This document shows, in pieces, positions 12,104 through 24,100 of a DNA stretch of 64,000 nucleotides (position 1 is the stretch's first letter; each line of letters begins with the position of its first letter). The notes below the pieces were generated by a model that did not search any database, was not told where the DNA came from, and saw nothing but the letters and a program-made list of their open reading frames with translations. This DNA is from Engraulis encrasicolus (taxonomy: Eukaryota; Chordata; Actinopteri; Clupeiformes; Engraulidae). The DNA lies in NCBI RefSeq assembly GCF_034702125.1, contig NC_085867.1, forward strand, positions 38,450,156 through 38,514,155, given 5' to 3'. The translations under genes were made by a program, and so were the position numbers.

Positions 12104-12921
12104 GATGCAGTCGGAGGGACTCAATGATTTTTGTGGTGAGTTGAGGTGTCTGTTTTTAGAATGACTGTACATATGAATGTAAATGATATTGTATGATTGC
12201 ATAAGGATTTTGTACGTATTACAAAATCCTACGTACAAAAATCTCTTCTTATATTTGTGGTGCTCTGCAGTGTTGACATTTCATTTAAAGAAAATATTCT
12301 TATCATCGTGAAAACATCTCAACCTGTACATTTCTGCAATAATATCCTAAGTACAGCAACATGGTGTGTAAAATGGGACCGTGATCATACAAGAAAAATA
12401 GAAACATAAGGGTGAGGTATGACGCCAGTTTCTCTTTTGTTGCTCATTTTATTTCTCTTAAAAAAAGCCACACACAAAAAATCAACAAAGCGGTAGGAAA
12501 ACAAGACAAAGGCTTATTTGTGGTTGCCACAATACACTGCCTGGGTAGAAGTGTGCATAGACAGACAGTACCATTGCTCGGGGTGTCTTATGTCCTCCTG
12601 CCATTGTTGGAACTTGAACAAGAACTAGTGACCCTTCTCTGTTGATATGTCATACTTTGTCGAGATGAGCGCTGTTGTCAGGTGCTCCAGTTACAACCTT
12701 GGGTTTACTTATTTTTCATGACAGACATTACATTACACATACACAGTTATTGAAGAGGGATTTGTAAACAAAATGTGAAGAGTCTCAAAGCTTTTTAATT
12801 ATGTTCAAAAAATGTGTTTGTCAGAAATGTGTGTACATCATGCGCAGAAAATGTTTGATGTTTGAAAATGTTTGAAAATGTTTGTCGCTTGAGGTTTGTC
12901 AATGCAGCTCTTTGGCAGAGT

Positions 12922-15542
12922 TTACACTCCACAACCTGCAACGTATTTGCGGATGTCCCGTCCCTCGCAGTGGTGGCGCCAGTCCACCCTAGAATGAGCA
13001 AAGAAGTATACAGTAAATCCTGGACAGTATGTAATGTAGGCCTAAATACAAAAACAGTAATGTAAAACATGGACAGTCACACACTTCAATTGTAACAAGC
13101 CAAAAAACATGACAGTTTAGGTTAATGTTGCCACATTTACACAATGTCCCATTCATTCTTACCAATTACGGAGACCATTTTCGCCCTTGACCACTTTCTT
13201 GGCACATGCAATGGATGCTTGGATGTTATCGGACAGCAAGGCTGAAAAATGAGAGAACAATAAGAGGCATTGAGGTCATTGGGATTTGGGATTCTGCACC
13301 ATTGCAAGATGGTGAGGTTGAGGAGGTGATGATTTGCAATTGAACCTTCTCAATTGAGGTCAGCACTCTCTGACTACTTGCTAGATTATTGTTTCTCAAC
13401 GAGGGCTCTACAGCTTAGGGTTGCTCAGTTGAAATTGTGGACCGTCCGTTTTTTGTAACAATAAAGGGTAATTTCCATGCTTACGATGAGGCATTGGGGG
13501 GCTTATGATGAGGTCAAAGGGTTGTTTGTTCAAAACCAAACTAATTGAATTAAATTGAATGAATACTGGGAAACCATATAGCCTATGGTATAACATAGAG
13601 CTAAATTGAACTCTATGAGTGTTAATAATTCATTAATTCAACACTCAACGGGTTTTGAGAGGGATTTAACGCTAAAGTCAAATGGGATTATATAGCCTAC
13701 ACAGTATAGTATATGCTCAGACCAGTGTTGAATTAACACTACAAAATGCATTGTTTGTGCTGTGATGTTGAGCAGCTGACCTGAACACTTAACGCGGCAG
13801 GCATTCTTTGACTCGTGAGTTTGCCCGTCGTCGCACCAAAGCTTGCTGTTGAGTTGGAAGAGTCCGTAGAGTGAGGAGTTGTTTCGGTCTTTGAGGTTCT
13901 TGACCTTCTTAGTGTTGTAGTCCGATTCCCACTTGGCCAGACAGACCCCTGGTGGCACATAGTGCATTAGGAGTTTAGATATGATGCCGCATAACAAAAC
14001 GAAATCTTTTTGATTAAGTGTATCAGGTGTCAGGTGAAAGCTGCATAGATCAGAATTGGAGCAACAATTGTGCACAAACATGTTGAGCACGAGCTATCAT
14101 ATGTAACCAGCCAGGTTGCACTTAAGGGAGACTCCAATCACATTTCAAGACCAGATGTTGGCATGCAAGTTAGACGTTTTATGAGCTATCTGGGTCAATT
14201 TCTCGAAACCATAGTTGCTAGCTGTATGTTAGCTACTTTGTTGTTTGCAAAGCAATTTCCCATTGACAACTTCCCATTAACAACCCAAGTTGCTAACTGC
14301 TAACAATTACGCTTTTGAGAAATGCACCCCCGGTTTGGAAGATTCAGTACCTCTCTTGGTTGTCATCGTACAAGGCCCACATCCAGGAGCACTGCTGGGG
14401 CAGGAGGATTCTAAGGGACTGGAACTGACTTAAGAGGTTCTTTCAAGGGTAGTAATATTTTAATTGTATAGTATTGCCTTGCATAATGCATAATTTTACA
14501 TGGAGCCCTGACTGCTTCCCTGCCCACACCAATGACTCACTACACACATACGTAGAGCATTGACATTGGTCCGCCAGACCAAAGTTAAACCAGGATTATG
14601 GTCTTGATAGTGTTTTCTGCTATGGAGAGAATATAGCCTAGACGGCACCGACATTGAAAACATGAGTTTTTGAGAAACTGTTGGTTTTCTGCCAGTTCTG
14701 GTGTGCTGAATTAATCCCAGCAATATGCCAAGCTCTATCTGATGACAGGGGTCATTGAGTTTTTGGGATGTAAGCGTCCCTGATGAGAAATTGGCAACTT
14801 TGTCTCAAAGAGCTGTCCATGAACAGAGGTACATTCAGGAGTCATTCTGTCTGACGTTTATCATTATGTTTAATTCACAAGCAAGCACCAATGGCTAAAT
14901 GCTTTCCCATAACGTGCCCCAGAAATGGCACACAATTTCAGCTTTCCTCAACTAAATAAGTTGGCAAAGGAGCGGATTAGGAAAGCACTACTTAGCCTAA
15001 TTTTCTGTGAGCCTCATATCCTACTCTCTGGACACATGTTTTTAAAGAAGCAACTTTGGTTTCCACAGTCTAACAGAGACTTACGATTTCACGTTTTTTT
15101 TTTGTTCGTTACTTTTTGTTGGCCTTATCCTGCCTTATTAACTGCCTCATCAATAGGCAACTTGCTCAGCAGTGTGCACCACAGTACACAAGCCTGTTGC
15201 ACTATACTGCCAGTGTTCACATTTGTCATGCATTAATAAACAGTAGGCTATATTTAGAGCACAGTCAGTTAAAATCACAAAAGTCATCAAGACATATATG
15301 CCAAGAAATTAATATTCTGATATTATAGTGAAATGTTTTTTATTATTATTATTATTAAGCTACAAAACATACTATATGTCCCCTATAATTGTGCACATCT
15401 CCTCCATCTACTCACAGTCAGCTAATTTGGTTCCATGGAAGCCGTCCATCCCAGCAGCCTTCAGCGTCCGGGCCAGTTCACATCTCTCAAACACCTTAGC
15501 ACTGGCTACAGTCACCAGGCCGAGAAGCACAAGAGCTTTCAT
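12922..15542 (-). CDS. lyz: C-type lysozyme-like protein without Asp52, copy 3 (lyz3)
   Basis: Secreted lysozyme-fold protein of 146 residues. Exons on the complement: 15416-15542, 13781-13948, 13163-13241, 12922-12988. Signal peptide [15 protein letters not shown]; the mature chain starts KVFERC; all eight cysteines are present. Glu35 is kept (KWESDY), but the residue just before the conserved Tyr-Gly is Leu (NNSSLYG), so catalytic Asp52 is gone. Subsite residue Trp62 is also Leu (SKLWC). Exon 2 is 9 bp longer than in lyz2. The chain ends YVAGCGV. Exon 4 is nearly identical to that of lyz4, exon 1 is closest to lyz2. The frame is open and every splice site is intact, so it is not a pseudogene; the loss looks like a functional shift. 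TATA and cassette elements lie upstream (15606-15725). Confidence 0.92.
13385..13525. repeat. Fragment of a hAT-like MITE
   Basis: Phrases TTTCTCAACG and CTTATGATGAGGTCAAAGGG match the better-preserved MITE at 22827-23062. It is decayed and the ends are unclear. Confidence 0.5.
14184..14331. mobile_element. Short TIR element in lyz3 intron 1
   Basis: The ends are imperfect inverted copies of GGGTGCATTTCTCGAAA (left GGGTCAATTTCTCGAAACC, right TTTTGAGAAATGCACCC). One end of the same family recurs near 60.19 kb. About 148 bp, non-coding. Confidence 0.55.
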
Positions 15543-15725
15543 GGTCGCACAGTCAGCGGAGTTGGTCCAAGCAACCTTTATTACGGAAGTGAAGCTGAGG
15601 TGCCTATTTATATGGTGACTAGGTGGGGTGGGGGTTTATACCAAAGGTCTACCTTTGTCCTCTCTATCAAATTATCAAAGGTTCCTGTGTGATTCTGAAA
15701 CAGAGAGGTCAGTGTTTTTAGGCTT
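15543..15725 (-). promoter_or_regulatory. lyz3 promoter
   Basis: Coding strand: TATAAAT (complement of 15606-15612), CACCC box, GGACAAAGGTAGACC (complement of 15646-15660), and the distal block with + strand GAAACAGAGAGGTCAGTG (15697-15714). Confidence 0.72.
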
Positions 15726-18172
15726 TACGTGGCGGGTGTGTGTAAATTAAGTCCTTGGTAGATCCCGTGGGGAATTAAAGATTATAAGTAGCATTTCTTC
15801 CCCAACCTACAAACAGATCTTACAGCAGGCCTAATTAAGCCACACTTGCTATGCAAGGCACACTTATTGTTCTCCTACCGTTAATTATTTTGTGACACCA
15901 TTTTTCTTCACCCAGACTTAACCTTCGCTACTAGTCCTTATGCTTCAAAAGTAGAGACAGCGTTCCAACTCTAAAACTTGTAGCTGGATTTGGCAACCGA
16001 CCCTATCAATTTATGTGTAACTCAAATGTATTGAATTAGGAATTCAGCTAAAAGTTAATGGACTGTGTTGTCCTCAGAGCCATTTGTTTACTTGCCACTG
16101 TGAAAACACAACGCTGCAAAGAAAGTGTATGTTTTCAGTGTGAAAAGTAAATAATCAGAATACCCTGTTCACATTAGATTATTGTCTGGCTATGGCTGGA
16201 AGGCTTGGAAGGCTTAATAGCAAGTTGTCAGAGTTGGCTACACAGGTAACACAGAAAAATAGAGCATCACTGCTGTAAAGCAAAATAAAATAAATTTCAT
16301 CTCCATTGTGGTTCCCAGAAAAAAACAAATCCTGTCTGACCCGTGATCGCAACTGAATGCCAATCGGAAACAAATCTTTTCTTTTTTTAAGGCCTTACCT
16401 TGTTTTTGTTTTTCATGTGGCTTGCGACTTGTATCTTCTGTGATACTTCGTCCATTTAAATGTATGGTGGAATGTTCAGGCTGATGATGTCACATCCCCT
16501 CTGCTCCCGATTACGTAGCAGAGTAATAGAGTACACACAGGTCGACATTAACCAATAGTGAAACCATAGTGTTTGTCTACTAACCATTCTACATTATATC
16601 AAATTGCACACATATAAATGCAGATGTTTATCAAAATCTTACATGCAGTTCGTTGAAGGCTGTGTCATAAACCATGCATTCAATCCTAAAAAAACTTGGC
16701 CTTGAAATGTTATGAATCCATAGAAATAGAATATCCACAGTGTTGTGTTGAAAATATGTTTATTAGATGCATAATCCATCTCAAACTAAAGACTGGAGAT
16801 TCAATAAACATGCAAGCTCCCACTAATTACTGTCCGTAGACATCATTCAAAGCTACACCTAATCTGTAAAATTTGTGAAAAACCCAATGAAGTTTTAATT
16901 GACGGATTAAGAATGACAACATAGTCAGAATAGGATCCTGATCATATAAGAAGTATAGATACAGGGAGGGTGATGTAGGAAGCCTTCTTTGTTGCTTGTT
17001 TTATTTCTCTTTTTTACAAAAATCGCACAAAAACAGCAAACAATAGGAAAACAACACAAGGGGTTATTTGAGAGGAACAAGTTGTGGTTCCCACGATTCA
17101 CAGCCTGGGGAGAAGTGTGCAAAGGAAGTTCTACAGGTATTCATACTGTAGATATCACATACTTAGATAGCACAAACTTTGATCACATCAACCTTTATCA
17201 CATCAAACCTTGTGGCCCTATTGTAAGGTTATAAGGTTATTGTTGCCAGAATGGCCATGACCAAGTGGTAATGTATGACTTAATACTCAATGTCGTAGAA
17301 GTGTAGTACTATGGTAGTAAAGCTTTTTCCAGGAATAGTATGGTGAGCATAATGAGGCTACAGTGAGGCTTTGTTGATAAAAGTCGGCTAGGAAAGAGTA
17401 ATGGCGGGGTGCATTATGTCACAGTTGCCCAGATTTCAGTCCTCAACCGACACACACAGCCGGCCTTTCACAGCCAGCCTGGCGGTGGCGTACTGACGCC
17501 ACTACACATATAGACAAATAAGGCAAATAAGGATTAGTGCTATCTAAGAATATGATATCTAAGAATATGATATCTAATATGGTACCATTGCTCTGTGTGT
17601 GTAATTCCCAGTGGATGGATGGTGGAGTTATTCACTCTTTCCACCCACCTCATCTACTGTACATCCACACAACGCAGCGTACTGTGTAACATGACCAGAT
17701 GCCACCGTCTTTTGTTGTAAATCATTTTGAGGCATGCTCACAAGAAACCTACAAGAAAACCACAAGAAAACTCACAACTTTATGTGGTAAACCGTTTCAT
17801 TCTGCATATATGTGATTCAGATACACTGTCCCCCAAAAATTGAACTCTGGAATGACCCATGGAACAAGCATGGTAAATCCATTGTAACAGTAGGCTACTT
17901 CCCGACTTCATCTTTGCCAATATATTTTCCGGCGTAAAAACCTCCCTCCATTATGTTCTTTGACCATGGCTGCACACACTGTTGATGCCAGTTGATCCAT
18001 TCAAATTCTGAACTTGGCTGTTCTTATATTAAATGACACAGTTTTTGGGATACATTGACAAAATATTCAAAATGCTTTATCATAATCATTTTCAGCTATG
18101 TATTGATTATCGTCAGAAATATTGTGTGTACATTATGCACAAAAAAGTTTTGATACTGCACTTTGGCGCCAT
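15726..18172. other. Intergenic stretch between lyz3 and lyz4
   Basis: No gene seen. Sequence at about 16915-17130 (ATTTCTCTTTT..., then GGAGAAGTGTGC) resembles segments at 12.37-12.56 and 36.41-36.64 kb. The phrase TACCATTGCTC near 17582 recurs at 9.32, 12.57 and 36.82 kb, and ATCATTGCTAAGGGTGTCT at 35.76 kb is a variant of it. These mark a 3'-flank module copied with each lysozyme unit. The rest is AT-rich and unremarkable. Confidence 0.5.
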
Positions 18173-21100
18173 TTAGACTCCACAACCTGCAACGTATTTG
18201 CGGATGTCCTTTCCCTCACAGTGGTGACGCCAGTCCACCCTACAGTGAGGAAAGAAAGATATAGTAACAGATATTTAAAACTGGGTATTCACGTTCACTG
18301 ACGGTTATAAAAGAAGAATGCAAAATATAGTTTATTCATCAGGCCATAAACTGCCTGTTAGCAGAGATTCTGTCACGATCTGGACTTTGTGTTGTTGTTT
18401 TGTTGTCATGTTTCACTTTCTCTCCCCTTGTGATCTGATTCTTGCCCGTTTTGGTTTCCTTGTGTTTTGTTTACGTTTTAGTCCTGTCACCTCTGTCCAT
18501 GTGCTTTTGTTTTCCTGTCATGTGTTCTGCCCCGCCCCTCGTTTGTGTCACCTGCTCCACTTGTCTTTGCCTTGTTTAGCTCTCATTATTGTTTTCATCT
18601 CGTACCTGGCCCTCTTCTGATTTCCTCGTTGTTTGCCCACCTGTGCCCTGTTAGGTTCTGCCCTATCATGTGTTTTCTTCTGATTTCTTTCTGTGTATTT
18701 AAGCCGTAGTGTTTCAGTTATTCCTTGTTGCGTCATTGTCAAACTTGTTCTATGTGAATCCCTGATCGTTGAGTTCCTGATCTCCTGTTTGTAAGTGTTA
18801 ACCCCCGTGTTTGTTAGTTTAGCTTTTTTCCCCCTTGTGGGCTTTTTATTTGTTGAATCTATCATTTTACTTTTGGTAGTCTGTTTGGTTTCAATGTAAA
18901 TAAAACCCCCTAACCTGGATCCTCTGTGTGCTGCAATTGGGTTCTACTCGGAAATCCTGACAGAATGACGCAACCAACTGAGAACCCAGCAGCACACTTA
19001 GCTAAGGCTTCACGCCAGAGGTTTCCTTCACTGCGTGTGGGCTACATGCACATTCGAAACTCAACGTGCACTCCCCCAAGAATCTCCTCTGACCCTTTCC
19101 TGGGGTCAAGGTTGGCCATTCGTGGCCGATCGAGGAGGAGTGTCTTCTCCAGCCGGGATCCCGAACCATTCCCCTACGAGGACTGGTATGTGTCGGGTTC
19201 GGACTCCGACGACGGGTATGAATGGATGGACGTCCGACCAAGCCCCAGGAGGAGGCGATGCAATCGGCGCCGGAAGGGCTGCCGACCTGTCCCCCTGGAG
19301 GAACCTGCAGATGTCACCCCCCCAGAGTGCGTGCTGTCAGCGAACACCCAGCTTCAAGCCCAGCCCCAACCAGCCTGCGCACCGCTTCAAGCCCAGCTTC
19401 AAGCCCAGCCCCAGCCCCAGCCCGAGCCTGCCAGCCCGCCGGCCCAACCCGAGACTGCCAGCCCGCCGGCCCAACCCGAGACTGCCAGCCCGCCGGCCCA
19501 ACCCGAGACTGCCAGCTCTGTCTGCCCGTCCGACCAGCCCCAGCCAGAAATCTCTACTTGCTTCCAGCACTTAGAGGACTTTTACGACCTGCTGGAGAGG
19601 CTGTCCCCTGTTATCTACACCCTGGGGAACACAAGGAGGCAGCTAGTGGCAGTCAATGTCATCAAGGGTGTGCTGCAAAGAAGGCCATGGCTCCTTCAGT
19701 TCGGGCTGACCCCTACGCAACAGAGGATGGACCAGCTGGAGGAGTCCCTTCAAACCCTGCTGGCTGCGGAGGAGAGGTCAGCCATGACTATTGCTCTGCC
19801 TGATCCTGATCCGGACCTCGGCGCTGCAACACAAGCCCCTGAGCTGGACCTCGCCGCTGCGACACAAGACCCAGAGCCGCAGAGAGGTCCGCCCGATCCA
19901 GACCCGCCAAGAGGTCTGCCCGACACCGAGCCTCCCGAGACCCCCCACGACACCGCTCCTGCCGAGACCCCCGAGACCCCTGCTCCTGCCGAGACCCCCG
20001 AGACCCCCGCCGCAGCCGAGACCCCCAGCGCGGCCAAGCCAGTCGGCGCCTCTCCAGCTCCAGAGCCAGTCGGCGCCTCTCCAGCTCCAGAGCCAGTCGG
20101 CGCCTCTCCAGCTCCAGAGCCAGTCGGCGCCTCTCCAGCTCCAGAGCCAGTCGGCGCCTCTCCAGCTCCAGAGCCAGTCGGCGCCTCTCCAGCTCCAGAG
20201 CCAGGCGGCGCCTCTCCAGCTCCAGAGCCAGGCGGCGCCTCTCCAGCTCCAGTCGGCGCCTCCCCAGCTCCAGTCGGCGCCTCCCCAGCTCCAGTCGGCG
20301 CCTCCCCAGCTCCAGTCGGCGCCTCCCCAGTTCCAGTCAGTGCCGCCCCTGATCCTGCTCCCGCCTCCCAGCGTGTTTCTGCTCCCGCCTCCCAGTGTGC
20401 TCCAGCTCCGCCCCCTGTGTCCCAGTCTGCTCCCTCTACCCACCTTAACTCAGTGTCTCCCAAAACCATCCTTGTTCCCGTGCCAGTCACCATTCCGGTG
20501 ACCATGCCTGTCACTGTCCTAGTATCTGTCCCGGTTTGTGTCCAAGTGCCCATTCCTGTGTCCGTTCCGACCCCCGTCCATCTACCTGTCTTTTTTTCTC
20601 GCTCCCCCATGCCTGTGCTCACCAATGTTACTGTGACTATGCCCTTCCCCATCTTCGTCTCTGTCCCAACTCCTGTCACTGTCCCAGTCACCGTGCCCGT
20701 CAAAGTCCATGTGTTTGTTCCTGTGACTGTCCCCCACACTGAAACGTCTACCCCTGAACCTTTGTCGGCCTCTGCCCGTCCCGTGTCTGTGTCGGCCTGC
20801 CCCTCTGAGTCCTCCTGCTCTCCTGTCTCTGCCCATTGCCGAGAAGCTGCCCATTGCCAAGACGCACCTGTGCCTACCCCTTGCCCTAGGCCTGTCCTAT
20901 GCCCTCGTTTTCATGCCCCTGCTGCAAGCCGACGTGCCCCCCCTGACCTTTCTGGACTTTGTTTGGGCCGTCTGGGAGCCGTCCCTTAAGGGGGGGGTAC
21001 TGTCACGATCTGGACTTTGTGTTGTTGTTTTGTTGTCATGTTTCACTGTCTCTCCCCTTGTGATCTGATTCTTGCCCGTTTTGGTTTCCTTGTGTTTTGT

Positions 21101-24100
21101 TTACGTTTTAGTCCTGTCACCTCTGTCCATGTGCTTTTGTTTTCCTGTCATGTGTTCTGCCCCGCCCCTCGTTTGTGTCACCTGCTCCACTTGTCTTTGC
21201 CTTGTTTAGCTCTCATTATTGTTTTCATCTCGTACCTGGCCCTCTTCTGATTTCCTCGTTGTTTGCCCACCTGTGCCCTGTTAGGTTCTGCCCTATCATG
21301 TGTTTTCTTCTGATTTCTTTCTGTGTATTTAAGCCGTAGTGTTTCAGTTATTCCTTGTTGCGTCATTGTCAAACTTTGTGAATCCCTGATCGTTGAGTTC
21401 CTGATCTCCTGTTTGTAAGTGTTAATCCCCGTGTTTGTTAGTTTAGCTTTTTCCCCCCTTGTGGGCTTTTTATTTGCTGAATCTATCATTTTACTTTTGG
21501 TATTTTGTTTTGTTTCAATGTAAATAAAAACCCCAAACCTGGATCCTCTGTGTGCTGCAATTGGGTTCTACTCGGAAATCCTGACAGATTCAGAATTAAT
21601 GGGAAAGTCACACTCATTTAGAAGACCGAAATTGATCCCTCTTTGTTGCCTTGGTGACACACAGAATGCTCTGTCTGGTTAGGCTACCATATTGAATTAA
21701 ATAAAGAGCAGGACAGCACTCCAAGTAATACGGGCAATAAACCACAAAACTTGGAGCGCTGTCCTGCTCTTTATTTAATTCATATATTCTCAAGGAATGA
21801 GCACATTTGTTCACTTTGTTTGAATAGAGCGCGTGACACCCCTTAGGCTACCATATTGAAAATCTTTGTTTTACACCAGTAAGTGGTTCAACTCACATCC
21901 CTGGGTGTGACTACTGTCAAGTTCCCTCGGATAGCCTTCAGGTGGGGGGTGGAGGATAATATTTGCCTTTCAGACCATTTGCATACGTTCTTACCAATTA
22001 CGGAGGCCGTTTTCACCCGCGATCACAAACTTGGCACATTTAATGGATGCTTGGATGTTATCGGTCGTCAAGGCTGAGAAAGGAAAGAATATATGACAAA
22101 TATGAATGCTTAATAATAATGTTCAATAATGATTCACTACTGTGCTCTCTGAAAAGTCTATCCACTGGTACATAGCACTTTGATCAATTGTTGCATATAG
22201 GCCTAAACTTAAACTTAAATACATTGACATTTAGTTAATGACATATTTTCAGAAATTATTGAGAAGATACTAAAGAAATACAGATTAAGTTTGTGGTCGA
22301 AATAAGAGCTTTGTGCTGTGGTATTCAGGGGCTGACCTGCACACTTGACGTTGCATTGGTTTTCTGACTCGTGAGTTTGCCCATCCTCACACCAAAGCCT
22401 GCTGTTGAGTTGGAAGAGTCCGTAGAGTGAGGCGCCATCTCTGTCTTTGAGGTGCTTGACCTTCTTGGTGTTAAAGTTTGATTCCCACTTGGCCAGACAG
22501 ACCCCTGGAAATACATGGAACATTGCAGAAAATTCCGGAAAGATGTCACCAACAATTAAAAAAAACATTTTAAAACACCCAAAACATCTATTTAAGCACC
22601 TGGGAAACTCCAAGCTATTTGTCTAAATGTTACTCTATATCCATTATATACCGGTGAAAGGATTTAGTGCCTTCTTATCTCAACATTTCATTTACTATTG
22701 ATTTTAAACTGCTTTCAGTAATTCGAATAACATATCCATTAAACATTGAAAATGATGAACTTCCATCTACAGCAAGCATCATTTCCCAAATTGACTTTAT
22801 GGCGCATTCACATACACTAGCTAAAGTAGTGTTTCTCAATGGGGGTGCTACAGCCCCCCAGGGGGCGTTGGGGACCCCTAGGGGGTGTTGAGAAGGATAC
22901 AACTGAGTGGAGGCGGAGCTTAGTTACCATTGGGGGGCATTAGTCTATTTATTTGTCAATACTAAGGGGGGCATTGGCAGACTTATGATGCGGTCAAGGG
23001 GGCTTTGGGAGGCTTATGAGGAGGTCAAGGGGCGTTTGTTCAAACAAGGTTGAGAACCACTGAGCTTAAGTGTGGAGATGGAAACAGACAGAAACAGGAC
23101 TGATTTATGGTGGCATACATGCTTGGGGAGCTGAGTGGTGGGGTCTGCCTTTACGTAACTGGGGAAAGTCAGCGTGCACGTGTGTTAATGCCACCTATTT
23201 GAATGGAAAACTGCACAGACCACTGAAACACAGCAGAGAAAATCATTGATAGCACAGAGTGCCATTGTTTTCAATAGGACACACAATAACAGCCCTTCTC
23301 GAGAGAAGACATTGGAGCAGCACAGATGCGATTCTTTTCTTTTTGTAGTTTCTTACTGCAGATGGGGTCACCGGCGGGCATATTCACTATTTGCCGAAAA
23401 TACGTTACTATATCATGACAGCATTGCTATTACATTACAGAGAGCCTTCAAACATAGCCATTACAAATTTGGTGACAGTTGGGTTATAACTGTGCTAAGG
23501 GGTTAATTAAGTGCACAACATAAGGCAAGGCAAGGCAAGTTTATTTATATAGCGCATTTCATACACAGGTGCAACTCAATGTGCTTCACAAAGTTAACAA
23601 ATGTAAATGAAAGGAAACAGGGAAGAAAGAAGGAAATGAATTAGAGTCAAAAAGCATTTAAAAACATTATGATAAAACATAAGGTAAAAGTAATAATAAA
23701 ATAAAATAAAATAAAACAAATTAAATAAAAAATAAAAATAATAAGAATAAGTAATTTAAGCTAGGAGAAAACATCTGAGAACAGCTTTGTCCCAAGTAAA
23801 GATTTAAAACTATCAACAGTGGGTGCATTTTTTTTTTTTACATCATCTGGAAGCTGGTTCCAAAGCTTTGAAGCATAGAAGCTAAAGGCTGCCTCTCCAG
23901 ACTTTGTTTTGACTTTTGGAATCACCAGCAAATTCTTCTCCGTTGACCTTAGTGACCTAGTTGGTGCATACAGCTGAAACATATCCAGTAGATATGTGGG
24001 TCCCATTCCATTTAGTGATTTAAACACAAGTAGCATAGCCTTAAAATCAATTCTGTAGCTTACTGGGAGCCAATGCAGCGATCTTAAAATTGGAGTAATG

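Larger units (their letters stand above)
18366..21591 (+). mobile_element. Non-autonomous LTR retrotransposon, Tf1/sushi-like, in lyz4 intron 3
   Basis: Target duplication GATTC flanks the element (18366-18370 and 21587-21591). The LTRs are 18371-18962 (592 bp) and 21001-21586 (586 bp), each beginning TGTCA and ending TGACA. They differ mainly by a 6-bp indel and a few bases. A polypurine tract AAGGGGGGGGTAC abuts the 3' LTR. Instead of a tRNA primer site, AATGACGCAAC (18964-18974) just inside the 5' LTR is exactly complementary to GTTGCGTCATT (18727-18737). That site lies about 31 bp downstream of a TATA-like TATTTAAG (18696-18703), where the transcript should start. This is the self-priming layout known from Tf1/sushi elements. 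The 2.0-kb interior has no protease, reverse transcriptase or integrase, so it must move in trans. Confidence 0.92.

Noticed and set aside
18963..18985. tRNA primer-binding site in the sushi-like element
   Set aside because: No TGG start or tRNA 3'-end match; the 11-base complement to the transcript start explains the site better.
19750..20739. 329-residue antisense ORF in the sushi-like element
   Set aside because: Low-complexity mirror of the in-frame minisatellite; it has no start context or domain, and the sense ORF runs from the LTR to the polypurine tract.
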